Source: Cryptomeria japonica (taxonomy: Eukaryota; Streptophyta; Pinopsida; Cupressales; Cupressaceae). Taken from it: a DNA stretch of 64,000 nt. A program made the position numbers and the translations under genes. The stretch covers positions 23,812,501-23,876,500 of the forward strand of contig NC_081413.1 of assembly GCF_030272615.1 (NCBI RefSeq), read 5' to 3'. Below are positions 54,952-64,000 of this stretch, piece after piece. A model generated the notes under the pieces. That model was given only the letters and a program-made list of their open reading frames with translations. It had not been told where the DNA came from and searched no databases. Each line of letters opens with the position of its first letter. Position 1 is the first letter of the stretch.

Positions 54952-56099
54952 TGAGAGATAATGGTTAATTCAATCCATAAAACATTCAAACATATCAAAA
55001 ACAAGATTAAATACCATTATACCTTCACAATCTTCACTTGTTCCTCAGATTGAGCTTTTGATGAGATTGAAGTAGCGCTCCTTCTCCAACCTGATTTGAT
55101 TAACTCAATAGATTGATGTGGATGGCTCTCCAATGTTCACAACACATGGCTTAATGATTGGATAGATGAATGTATGATGGATGCTCAAGTGGGATGCTAG
55201 TGGCTAAATATGGATTTGACTATAGTGTAGGCTCCAGGATGGATTCTTTAACTTAAAAGTGGCAGCATAAACTTACTAGAATTGGAGATGTCAAATGAGG
55301 GGATGGAGACCCCAATTTATAGAATTGGATGGAGGAAAATGGATGGTCAATATTGAAAGGCAATGGAGGGATAGGATTGAGAGGAAGAGATCACATGGAT
55401 CAAAGGACAATGATATGACAAGGGGGGTGGAAACCAAGAGATTTGCCATAAAGGCATTTCTTGTCTCCACCCTCCTCAAGGTACATGGGTAAGAGCTCCC
55501 AATGCACCTGGGAAGGATAAAAAGAATTAAAAATTCCTTGGGGGATGCACATGGAATTAAAAAATCTCAAGATATTGTGTGCATGGGGATTGGAAAAGGT
55601 GAAAGGAATTTTAAAATTCCTTGGGAATGTGAGAAAAATGGGAGAATGTGAGACTTTGAAAATCTCACATTCACCCAAAAAGGGAGAATTTAAGGTGGAA
55701 GGTGAGGAGGGGGACAAGAGGATTTAGCCATAAATGGCTATGGTTGACTTTTGTGCCTAAGCATAGGGATTAGCCACTATCAAGAGATTAAAGAGACTAT
55801 TTAGAAGAATTAGGTGGGGATTAGGAGCAAGTGGGATTTGTAGGAGGATTTGACTAGGAGAGAGAATGAGTGGGAGTAATTAAAAATTGAAGAATAATGC
55901 TAAGTAGGATTATGAGGGATTCTAGAAGAATTAATTAGACTAATGATGGATCAAGAAAAAGTGATTTGTAGGAATCACATGGATTAATTAATTAATTAAA
56001 GGGGGATTAAGAAGAATTAATTTTTGAGTACTTTAGAAGAAGAATGGAAAATTGATTTATTAAATAAGTCAATTATATGGACTATAGTGACAATATTAA
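54952..56099 (-). repeat. LTR of a further element (G4), left part, split by G3
   Basis: Together with 63863-63970 this makes a block of about 1.26 kb that ends GTGTGTACA, followed by a polypurine-like tract (minus strand GTAAAGGAGACGAAAAA). The layout is the same as at the G1 3' LTR. The left start (TGAGAGATAATGG at 54952) is less sure. No ORF of note. The rest of G4 lies right of the window. Confidence 0.45.
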
Positions 56100-57297
56100 T
56101 GTAAAGCGGAAAAATCGAACCCTAATCGTTCTCCCCTCCCCAACTCCAAGGAGAGAGAAGGGAGAGTCACTAGGGTTGATGGTTTTCACTTAGGAGAGAC
56201 TTTACATTCAAAAGAGGGGTTGAAACCCACAAGATCCAATCCCACACAATGCAGGATTGGATTCTAAATGAGTTCAAAGGTTAAGACATCAAGGATACCC
56301 TCTTTTGTAAAGAAATGTAGATAGAATGATTGAACTAGGAATGCATGTAAAGTAGGAAAGATTTGTTTATAAACAGAGATAGGGATATGGGATGAAGCTG
56401 TGGACGTGGAATTAGTAGTAAAATGTCAAGACGGTGCTGTTCTGCAAATTTGAGCGAAAGTTGACGGGACGATGGCGCCCGATGTGCACACGGTCCTCCG
56501 AAAAATCCGTGAAACGAAGGTGGATCTGTTCGTCTCTGCACAAGGATTCCAGATCTTCAATTACAGCCGCGTACCTGCAACCTACACACAGAAAAGAGAG
56601 GATGATTGGGGGGTTAGGGATGAGGGGTTTGCCTTTAGGTCAAACCCCAGTTTTGGAATTAACCAAGAAATGAGAATGATGTAAATGTAAATGTTTGTAA
56701 TGTAAACAAGTACTGATACCTTGTTGTAAGAATGTTTGTATTCTTACATGCGAAGGTGTAATGTATGTAGTATGTTGTATGTTGTATGTGATCTCCTCTT
56801 CAATGGTTGAATCCTTGTCTTGAATGCAACACCTAGCCTTGAATGGAGACTTAGAATGCTCAATTGCTTGAAGGAATGCTTGAATGCTTGAATGTTTGAA
56901 TATCGCTTCCGCCTTTTGCTCACATATGTCCTCTCCTTTTTCCTCCCTTTCTAGGAGAGGAAAAGTAGTTTATATAATTGTCAATTAGGGCTGATAGACT
57001 GATTTTTCCGACCTTAGGCCGACCTAGAAACATTATTTTCCAATTTGCAAAATTAAAGACCCGATGCCTAAAAGAGACCGGGCCCAAAATAGGGCCAGGG
57101 ACCAGGGTGCTGGGCGCCATGGTCCCACCTCCTGGGGCAGGAGGGTGCAAGGAGGGATCAGGCCAGGGTGCAGAAAAATGCAGTTTTTGGTGTTGTAAAC
57201 AGGTTTTGGGGTCTCCATTTAGGTTCAACGTTGCGCCGCCATCGTGAAGACCCAAATGCAGTCGAAATTGCAAGTGTCACAATTTTAGGACACTACA
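56100..57297 (-). repeat. G3 3' LTR
   Basis: Starts TGTAAAGCGG and ends GGACACTACA. It contains one copy of the GGGACGATGGCGCC...GTGCACACGGTCC motif (about 56466-56499), related to the leader hairpins. Confidence 0.92.
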
Positions 57298-57313
57298 TTT
57301 AGCCCCCACTTTA
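57298..57313 (-). promoter_or_regulatory. G3 polypurine tract
   Basis: The minus strand reads AAAGTGGGGGCTAAA directly before the LTR start TGTAGTGTCC. Confidence 0.8.
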
Positions 57314-58050
57314 GCGGGAGTATAAGCGTACGCTCATACTTCCGATAAAGTACAAGGAAACAACATTGAAAAAATTTCACCACGTCAAGGAGGCAAGATA
57401 CACCAAGCCCCCAGCGGACTAAGGATCTTACGACTTCGATTGACAAAGTAAAAGGGAAGATCACGAGGGAGAACCATGACTGTCAGTAGTAAGGTTCCCT
57501 CACTATGAGTCATGCAAGAAAGATATCAAAAATTTTCAAGGCAAAGCTAAATTTGTCAAGAAATTTTGAAGTATCTTGAAAAGATATGAATGGGATGTAT
57601 GCCCCCCTACGTTAAAGCGATCGCACACACCTCATCGGGGGTGATTGCTTTAAGGTAGTGATACATATAAGAAAATGAAAAAGGGAAAGGAGCACGTTAT
57701 CACAAGGATTTAGCCCCCAAGTGTGAGATAAGCCCAAGGATAATAGACACAGAACACAAAGCACAAGGTGAATTCGCTTTCCTCAGGGTCAGTATGCTGT
57801 ATGATAATTCATGTATATCATATGTATGTATGCATAATTGTTCTTCATTCCCCAATCAAGGAATGTCACCTAGAAGAAGGGAACACATGTGTCTTTTGAG
57901 TCAACATGAGAGAGACCAAAAGAGATCTCAATGTTTTGCATCGTCCTCAAGTAGACAACACTAAGGACAACAAATAGAAGAATGAGAATAACACATAGAA
58001 GAAGTAACAAAAGATCAAGAGAGGAGGAGAGAATCTACTATGCTAATGAA
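57314..58050 (-). other. G3 3' untranslated region
   Basis: About 740 bases between the last in-frame stop of the gag frame and the polypurine tract. No ORF or repeat array is recognised. Confidence 0.5.
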
Positions 58051-58524
58051 CTAGTCTAGCACGTCAACTACCCCCCGATCTTGCTGATCAGTATTTTGGG
58101 AAGGTAGGAAACACACTAGAGGAGGAACATCCAACATAGCAGATGGAGCTATCACAAGATCCAAACAAGGGCTATGTTCATGTTCCGAGCCACGTTGTTC
58201 TTGTCTAGGATCTAGGATAAGTGCTTTAGAAAATTCGTTAGATAAATGGTTATCAACATCAACATATTCATATTCAATATCAGAATGAATAGGAGAAACA
58301 TTTTCATCTATATCATCATCAAGATTTATAAAAATAGGATCTTTAACTCGCACAGGATCAAGACCATCATGCATCTTATGTTTAGGAGATTTCGGCTCAA
58401 TTTTCGGCTAAGGAGAAAATGGAATAATACTGGCTGAAGGTGTTTTTGGGGATTACAAAGTTTGAGAAGCAGCTGCATGAGCTCTAAGACGACGCTTTCA
58501 TTGACGTTCACTTGCAGAATGATT
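58051..58524 (-). pseudogene. gag: C-terminal tail of G3 gag, beyond premature stops
   Basis: The gag frame continues past its TGA (58525-58527) in the same phase. It meets a further TGA, a TAA and a TAG, and then runs open from 58374 to a TAG at 58051. The tail is rich in Arg/Ala/Ser first and then acidic (INLDDDIDENVSPIHSD). Constant phase over 470 bases and codon-like composition indicate that the ancestor was about 1140 codons long. At least two of the stops are CGA-to-TGA-type changes, as expected from deamination of methylated CG. Confidence 0.65.
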
Positions 58525-61470
58525 TCATCTAGTCTTAGTAGGAGGTTGAGGAGATTGAGGAGGAGGAATGTTCTCATCCTTATCACTTGGGTGTTTAGGT
58601 TGTGGTCTCTTAGGTTGAATAATAAGAGAAGAAGAAGGTCTCTTCTCTCTATAAGAGGAAGGAGGAGGAACTGCTCCATATAAGGGAGGCATATTTGGTT
58701 TAGGAAGGAGACCAAGTCCATCATGACGAGGAGGTATAGCTCTACTTTTAGGAAGTTTATTAGATATAGGCATAGTCACATTCATAGGGATGGGTTGGGA
58801 ATCTTCTTGAGGAAAGACATTAGTTTTATCTTTCAAAGGAAGAACTTCCTTCTCAAGAATGATAGGAATATCAAGTTTGGGTGTTCTAGGTTCACTTAGA
58901 GATAGGATCATATCTTTTTTCCACTTTTGATAAGATTTAAAAAGATGATCACTTCGCGGAGGAAGAGATTGGAATTGTTTAGGCCAAAAGTAATCAATAG
59001 GAACGCTAGAAGTTCTTTCAGCTGGTTTAAAGAGGCTATGATTGATAGTAACAACTTCACCATTATGGGGAAATTTCAAACACTTGTGAATAGGAGAAGC
59101 AATAGCTTTCATGGAAGATAGCCAAGGATAGCCTAGCTTCACATGAAATTGTTCGGACGATGGAATAATAGCAAAGTCCACATCAAGGGATTTGTTATGG
59201 ACCTCAATAGGTAATGTAATAGAACCAATTACAGGAGAAGAAAATGCATCAAATAGTTTCACAACCACATTTGTTTCGTCATAGATCACTTGATTCAATT
59301 GCAAAGTAAAAATAAATTCTTCAGTAATGACATTAATCATACAAGAAGGATCAATAAGCACTCCACGGCAAGGTGTATTCTTGACTTTTGTAACTATATA
59401 TAAAGGACCATCAGGTGCCCTGATAGTTTCACTGGAATCAAATGTGATGGAAGGTTCTTTAGGGATTTTCTGCTGCTCTACAAAGTTAATCACATTCGGA
59501 GTCATAGACACAAGATCATCAGGTGAGACAGAGGAGTCAGTAGTATCAATCGCATTAGAGGTATGAGAAGGTAATGGATCAGTAAAAATCTTAAGATTTT
59601 GGTTAGGAGGAGCTACAGATGTGTTGCCTTTATCATTCACACCAGAAACAGAGATAGTATTATTATCAATCAAATCTTGAATTTTACCCTTTAAAGCAAA
59701 ACATTTTTCAGTATCATGCCCAGGATGACGATGAAATTGACAAAAAGATTTGTTATCAAAATAGGGTGAATTAATCTTTGCAGGATCTATTTGCCTTATA
59801 GGAGGAAGAGTAAGAACATTTTGTTCCAATAACTTATTCATAATACTATGCAATGATTCATTCAAAGGAGTAAACTTTCTTTCTTTCTTGAAAAACTTAG
59901 AAATAGGAGGCATACCTGATGCTGCATTCACATTGTTGTTGATGATGTTTTCATTGGATTTAATGGACTCTCTGTTCTGTTTAAACTTACCAAATGGTTG
60001 TTGACTACTATCACCCTTATCACTCGGAGCCATAGGATTTGCTTGTTCCATTTGACTCACAGTCAGTTGATAATTGTGAAGAGTTGCGCACAACTGTTGG
60101 AAAGAAGTAAACTCAGAAAACAGAAGTTTTTCTCTAATATCTTTTTGTAAATTAGAAATAAAGATTCTTTGAATATCATTGTCAGGTACTGGAAAATAAA
60201 TTTGAGCATACAAATGCTTATATCTACCAATGAAATCAGTTACTTTTTCTTTAACACCTTGTTTACAATGCATTAAATCAATCAGAGTAACTTTAGGACT
60301 TATGTTGTTTTGAAATTGTTGAATGAAAGTATTTGCAAGTTGTTCGAAAGAAGTAATAGAATAAGAAGGCAACGAGCAATACCATTGTAGGGCTTTATCT
60401 CTTAATGTTCTAGTAAACAGTTTTGCAAGCAACCTTTGGTCATAAGCAAAATCAGTACATATTGTTTGAAAGGTCTTAACATGTGTTAGAGGATCACCCT
60501 TACCATTATAAAGCTCCAAATGCAGAATTTCAACATGTTTAGGGGGGATAGCTCGAACAATGTCAAGAGAAAGTGGGCTCGCAACATTAAATGTGGGCAC
60601 ACTAAACTTAGATTGATTGATAGAGGCAATTTGTTGCTGTAAAGAAGAGACCGTTTGTGCAAGATTGTTAATGGTTGCTTCAGTCGAAGAGTTCATATTA
60701 GACGTGTTAGATTGTGATGGAGGTATTATGTTGTTGAAAGAAGGTAAAGAGTAAGGTGGTGGGACACTATGATAGTTAGTCATAGATTGGAAAGGAGGAA
60801 CACTACAAGGAGGAATGGAAGGGTTAAATGAATTGCCTCCTTGCATCATGTTCATTTGTGGAGATATAATAGGAACACTCATTGAAGGAATGAATGAAGA
60901 AGTTGGATTGAATGAAGGAAGAGGGTTGATTGAAGAAGAAGGATTGCCCCCATGACTGGTGATTATAGGTGGAATGTCTTGTATTGAAGTAGTCATTATG
61001 TTTGATGTAAAAGTAGGTATACTAGCAATAGGAGTTGTCAAAGGAATAGAATGATTGACTTGAGTAGGAGGTTGTGTATAACCCAAAGTTTTGGCACAAC
61101 TCTTCATAGGCATCACATTTGAATCCACAATGTGTGCAATACCACGCAAAATATCAATTCCATTCTTATCACTTTGAACCATACGTTTTAGACCCTCAAT
61201 TAAGGAAAGAGCTTGACTATCGGGGTATTCTTGAGACATCCATTGTTGAAAATCATCAAATTGGTTATCCAATTTTGAAAGTTGTTCTACAGAAACCTCA
61301 TGGAGAGCTTCTTCATCATTAAGAGGATTAGAGGAATTACCGATGTCCTCGTTAAAAAGGCCATTCAAATTAGGTTCCATCTCCTTAGTAATTACACCTT
61401 GGAAGGACTTAATTCTAAGGCTTCGTCTAACGGGAATAGTGTAAGTAGGGCTTATTGTTGTAAAACTCAT
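58525..61470 (-). CDS. gag: G3 gag-like protein with pseudo-protease
   Basis: 981 residues from the Met at 61470. After a Pro/Ser/Asn-rich N-terminus comes the Retrotrans_gag domain at about 313-460 (LHLELYNGKGDPLTHVKTFQ ... LQWYCSLPSYSI ... TDFIGRYKHLY). A Tat-type zinc knuckle (CQFHRHPGHDTEKC, about 575-592) has the same CX2HX4HX4C spacing as G1. A protease-like fold at about 690-810 aligns with G1 (VLIDPSCMINVI for VLIDGGAGLNIC; LGYPWLSSMKA for LGRPWIHEMRA; KFPHNG in both). The triplet Asp-Pro-Ser cannot be a normal aspartic-protease active site. A Pro-rich tail follows. The protein would be packaged by or with autonomous Tat elements. The frame has no internal stop. Confidence 0.88.
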   Translation of the reverse strand: MSFTTISPTYTIPVRRSLRIKSFQGVITKEMEPNLNGLFNEDIGNSSNPLNDEEALHEVSVEQLSKLDNQFDDFQQWMSQEYPDSQALSLIEGLKRMVQSDKNGIDILRGIAHIVDSNVMPMKSCAKTLGYTQPPTQVNHSIPLTTPIASIPTFTSNIMTTSIQDIPPIITSHGGNPSSSINPLPSFNPTSSFIPSMSVPIISPQMNMMQGGNSFNPSIPPCSVPPFQSMTNYHSVPPPYSLPSFNNIIPPSQSNTSNMNSSTEATINNLAQTVSSLQQQIASINQSKFSVPTFNVASPLSLDIVRAIPPKHVEILHLELYNGKGDPLTHVKTFQTICTDFAYDQRLLAKLFTRTLRDKALQWYCSLPSYSITSFEQLANTFIQQFQNNISPKVTLIDLMHCKQGVKEKVTDFIGRYKHLYAQIYFPVPDNDIQRIFISNLQKDIREKLLFSEFTSFQQLCATLHNYQLTVSQMEQANPMAPSDKGDSSQQPFGKFKQNRESIKSNENIINNNVNAASGMPPISKFFKKERKFTPLNESLHSIMNKLLEQNVLTLPPIRQIDPAKINSPYFDNKSFCQFHRHPGHDTEKCFALKGKIQDLIDNNTISVSGVNDKGNTSVAPPNQNLKIFTDPLPSHTSNAIDTTDSSVSPDDLVSMTPNVINFVEQQKIPKEPSITFDSSETIRAPDGPLYIVTKVKNTPCRGVLIDPSCMINVITEEFIFTLQLNQVIYDETNVVVKLFDAFSSPVIGSITLPIEVHNKSLDVDFAIIPSSEQFHVKLGYPWLSSMKAIASPIHKCLKFPHNGEVVTINHSLFKPAERTSSVPIDYFWPKQFQSLPPRSDHLFKSYQKWKKDMILSLSEPRTPKLDIPIILEKEVLPLKDKTNVFPQEDSQPIPMNVTMPISNKLPKSRAIPPRHDGLGLLPKPNMPPLYGAVPPPSSYREKRPSSSLIIQPKRPQPKHPSDKDENIPPPQSPQPPTKTR

Positions 61471-61572
61471 GCACTAAAGAGAGAGAGAAGATTTTGAATT
61501 TTATAGGTAGCAAATTTCAATAAAATCAGCCAATCTCCTAGATTTAAGCTGTTAAATACAATCAGGACAATC

Positions 61573-61655
61573 TCCTGAAATTTCGGAAAAAATGTCAGGG
61601 ACCGTGGCGAACGGAGTGCACACGGTCCTCGCAACTTTTTCCGAAATTCTCAGGG
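61573..61655 (-). repeat. Leader hairpin 1 of G3
   Basis: A long inverted repeat: CCTGAAATTTCGGAAAAA pairs with TTTTTCCGAAATTCTCAGG, and inside it GGACCGTG pairs with CACGGTCC, with a small loop. About 80 bases in all. A related hairpin lies at 62196-62280. Confidence 0.75.
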
Positions 61656-62195
61656 ATGAAAGTTATGATGATTTTAAAGCTAATCTGAAAAAATTGAGTG
61701 ATTTTACGATCTGTAGATAGGCCAAATTAAAGTTGCAATCTCAAAATTGAACCCTACCAAGATTGTTGAGAAAAACTGCAAAATTTGAATTTTGAAAAAG
61801 AGGGGGAAACTGAAATTTTGAATTTTATGATTTTAGAGGGAATACTGAAAGCAATGCAGGCTTTGAAATTTAAAAGTTGACTCAATTTCATGCAAAATTC
61901 AAATTTGAAAGTGGAAACCAAAGTTGCTGTAATTAAACACTTAATTTCAAAAGTCACAAATTGTAAAAATTTGAATAAAGCACTGAAATATCGAATGAAT
62001 GCCAATGCACTTTTCAGATTTAGGACTGTAAGAAACACAATTTTGATACAAATTTCAATTTCAACAATTTTTGAATGATTATAAGCCTTTATCCAAGCAA
62101 TCACTAGACCAACTTTGACTTTAATTTTGAAAGTGTTAAAATTGATAAAATCAGCCAAAATTCTGGATTTTAGCAGAAAAATACAATAAGATCTA

Positions 62196-62280
62196 GCTCC
62201 CGAAATTTTGGAAAAAATGTCGGGGACGATGGCGCTCAGGGTGCACATGGTCCTCGCAACTTTTTTCCAAATTTTCAGGG
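62196..62280 (-). repeat. Leader hairpin 2 of G3
   Basis: Same layout as hairpin 1: CGAAATTTTGGAAAAAA pairs with TTTTTTCCAAATTTTC, and GGACGATG/CATGGTCC pairs inside with one mismatch. The TCGG/CCGA pairs of hairpin 1 are TTGG/CCAA here, a two-sided change that keeps pairing. Confidence 0.75.
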
Positions 62281-62642
62281 ATGAAAGATATTGTGATTTT
62301 GTTGCGGAATCCAAAGTTACAGCCGATTTGGAGGTGTTTTGATCAGTGTAATTATCAGTCAAAGGTTGAATCAAGAGGGTTTTAAAAATTAGGGTTTTGA
62401 CATTTAACCACTTAATTTTCAGAATTAAAGCACAAATATGAATTGATAATTTGCAATAGAAGGGTAGATCTGAAACAAGCATTAACAATTAAACATTCCA
62501 CAAGCTTAATTACTAAAAAGAAAATTTTAGGGTTTTATATGCAATCAACCTCTAAAATTTGCAAAAGATCAAACATGGAAATGTAATTAAGGAAGCAAAT
62601 TTTTCAGATCTAACCATGAATAATCAGAATGAGGATGTTCAC

Positions 62643-62655
62643 GTCGGGTTCACCA
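62643..62655 (-). promoter_or_regulatory. G3 primer-binding site (tRNA-Trp-like)
   Basis: The minus strand reads TGGTGAACCCGACGTGAAC shortly after the LTR. This matches the complement of the plant tRNA-Trp 3' end as I remember it (CACGTCGGGTTCACCA). The tRNA identity should be treated as likely, not certain. Confidence 0.6.
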
Positions 62656-62658
62656 AAA

Positions 62659-63857
62659 TGTAAAGTGGAAAAATTGAACCCTAATCGTTCTCCCCTCCCC
62701 AACTCCAAGGAGAGAGAAGGGAGAGTCACTAGGGTTGATGGTTTTCACTTAGGAGAGACTTTACATTCAAAAGAGGGGTTGAAACCCACAAGATCCAATC
62801 CCACACAATGCAGGATTGGATTCTAAATGAGTTTCAAAGGTTAAGACATCAAGGATACCCTCTTTTGTAAAGAAATGTAGATAGAATGATTGAACTAGGA
62901 ATGCATGTAAAGTAGGAAAGATTTGTTTATAAACAGAGATAGGGATATGGGATGAAGCTGCGGACCTGGAATTAGCAGTAAAATGTCGAGACAGTGTTGT
63001 TCTGCAAATTTGAGCAAAAGTTGACGGGACGATGGTGCCCGTCGTGCACACGGTCCTCCAAAAAATCCGCGAAACGAAGGTGGATTTGTTCGTCTCTGCA
63101 CAAGGATTCCAAATCTTCAATTACAGCCGCATACCTGCAACCTACACACAGAAAAGAGAGGACGATTGGGGGGTTAGGGATGAGGGGTTTGCCTTTAGGT
63201 CAAACCCCGGTTTTGGAATTAACCAAGAAATGAGAATGCTGTAAATGTAAATGTTTGTAATGTAAACAAGTACTGATACCTTGTTGTAAGAATGTTTGTA
63301 TTCTTACATGCAAAGGTGTAATGTATGTAGTATGCTGTATGTTGTATGTGATCTCCTCTTCAATGGTTGAATCCTTGTCTTGAATGCAACACCTAGCCTT
63401 GAATGGAGACTTAGAATGCTCAATTGCTTGAAGGAATGCTTGAATGCTTGAATGTTTGAATATCGCTTCCGCCTTTTGCTCACATATGTCCTCTCCTTTT
63501 TCCTCCCTTTCTAGGAGAGGAAAAGTAGTTTATATACTTGTCAATTAGGGCTGATAGACTGATTTTTTCGACCTTAGGCCGACCTAGAAACATTATTTTC
63601 CAATTTGCAAACTTAAAGACCCAATGCCTAAAAGAGACCGGGCCCAAAATAGGGCCAGGGACCAAGGCGCTGGGCGCCATGGTCCCACATCTCGGGGCAG
63701 CAGGGTGTAAGGAGGGATGAGGCCAGGGTGCAGAAAAATGCAGTTTTTGGTGTTGTAAACAGGTTTTGGGGTCTCCATTCAGGTTCAACGTTGCGCCGCC
63801 ATCGTGAAGACCCAAATGCAGTCGAAATTGCAAGTGTCGCAATTTTAGGACGCTACA
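62659..63857 (-). repeat. G3 5' LTR
   Basis: A 1199-bp direct repeat of 56100-57297 with about 3% difference and one single-base indel. It carries the same GGTCCTC hairpin-like motif (about 63026-63060). Confidence 0.92.
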
Positions 63858-63862
63858 ATTAA

Positions 63863-63970
63863 TTAGATTAAATTCAATTAATATTAAGAAGAATAAAGTC
63901 TAACACAATTAAATAAATTAATTATGGAGGAGGGTTAAATTAATTAAAACAATTAATTTAAGTGTGTACA
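63863..63970 (-). repeat. LTR of G4, right part
   Basis: AT-rich end of the G4 LTR after the G3 insertion, ending GTGTGTACA. The next bases (63971-63987) are a pyrimidine tract on + that reads as a polypurine tract on minus. G4 therefore extends rightward out of the window. Confidence 0.5.
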
Positions 63971-64000
63971 TTTTTCGTCTCCTTTACACAATGGCAAAAA

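Larger units (their letters stand above)
56100..63857 (-). mobile_element. Gag-only, non-autonomous LTR retrotransposon (G3)
   Basis: LTRs 56100-57297 (1198 bp) and 62659-63857 (1199 bp) have TG...CA ends, flanked by a 5-bp target-site duplication ATTAA (56095-56099 and 63858-63862). The LTRs differ at about 38 positions by eye (about 3%), many of CG-to-TG/CA type. The minus strand carries PBS, a leader of about 1.2 kb, one long gag-like ORF and a polypurine tract. There is no RT, RNase H or integrase in the 5.4-kb interior, so it must rely on another element's enzymes, as known TR-GAG elements do. It is inserted in the G4 LTR. Confidence 0.9.

Noticed and set aside
56920-57273. 117-codon ORF in the G3 LTR, repeated at 63480-63842
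   Set aside because: Present only because the LTR is duplicated; the product has no family features.

Overview
The window is nuclear DNA of a seed plant with a large, repeat-rich genome. The evidence is stacked Copia and Ty3/Gypsy-Tat LTR retrotransposons, an L1-type LINE, TRIMs, foldback elements and AT-rich spacers, with no intact host gene. A gymnosperm is plausible from the repeat density and long Tat elements, but this is inference; the sequence alone does not fix the species.

Layout. 1-310 is the 5' leader of a Tat-type element that continues off the left edge, and 311-1104 is its LTR. 1105-1247 plus 7260-8187 is the 3' part of a second copy of the same family (G2), sharing that LTR. 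G2 is split by a complete Copia element, C1 (1248-7259; 894-bp LTRs, TSD AATCT), whose polyprotein frame has one stop. 8188-23975 is an old, decayed Copia element on the + strand (C2). C2 carries a 3.4-kb insertion in gag (with a microsatellite and a TRIM), a probable solo LTR at 15981-17549, and a 5'-truncated LINE (17816-22849, 7-bp TSD) inside its 3' LTR. 23976-33240 is AT-rich non-coding sequence with nested foldback elements, two diverged copies of an LTR-element leader and a second TRIM with a perfect TSD. 33605-34575 is an alternating-strand array of a GCGGGATAAGG motif. 35062-35111 plus 51251-54940 is a heavily decayed + strand ORF of unknown family, split by the young Tat element G1.

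G1 (35112-51250; 772-bp LTRs, about 5 differences counted by eye, TSD GTCCC) is the centrepiece. Its gag-protease and RT-RNaseH-RNaseH-integrase frames run on the minus strand. Between pol and the 3' LTR it carries an antisense (+ strand) gene with a TATA-like box, a 22-codon first exon, a 788-bp phase-0 intron and a second exon coding a plant mobile domain (PMD) followed by low-complexity and coiled-coil regions. The intron holds two unusual arrays: a GCGTCTGTGT motif cluster whose reverse complement is repeated in the 5' leader, and a tandem series of short hairpins whose stems change in a compensatory way.

The right end holds G3 (56100-63857; about 1.2-kb LTRs, TSD ATTAA, tRNA-Trp-like PBS). 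It is a gag-only non-autonomous element whose protease-like domain lacks the catalytic D-S/T/G-G triplet, and its leader has two long hairpins with compensatory changes. G3 sits inside an LTR of a further element (G4) that runs off the right edge.

Relative order from LTR divergence and nesting: C2 is oldest, then the LINE and TRIM insertions into old sequence; G3 (about 3% LTR divergence) and C1 (about 2%) are younger, and G1 (under 1%) is youngest.
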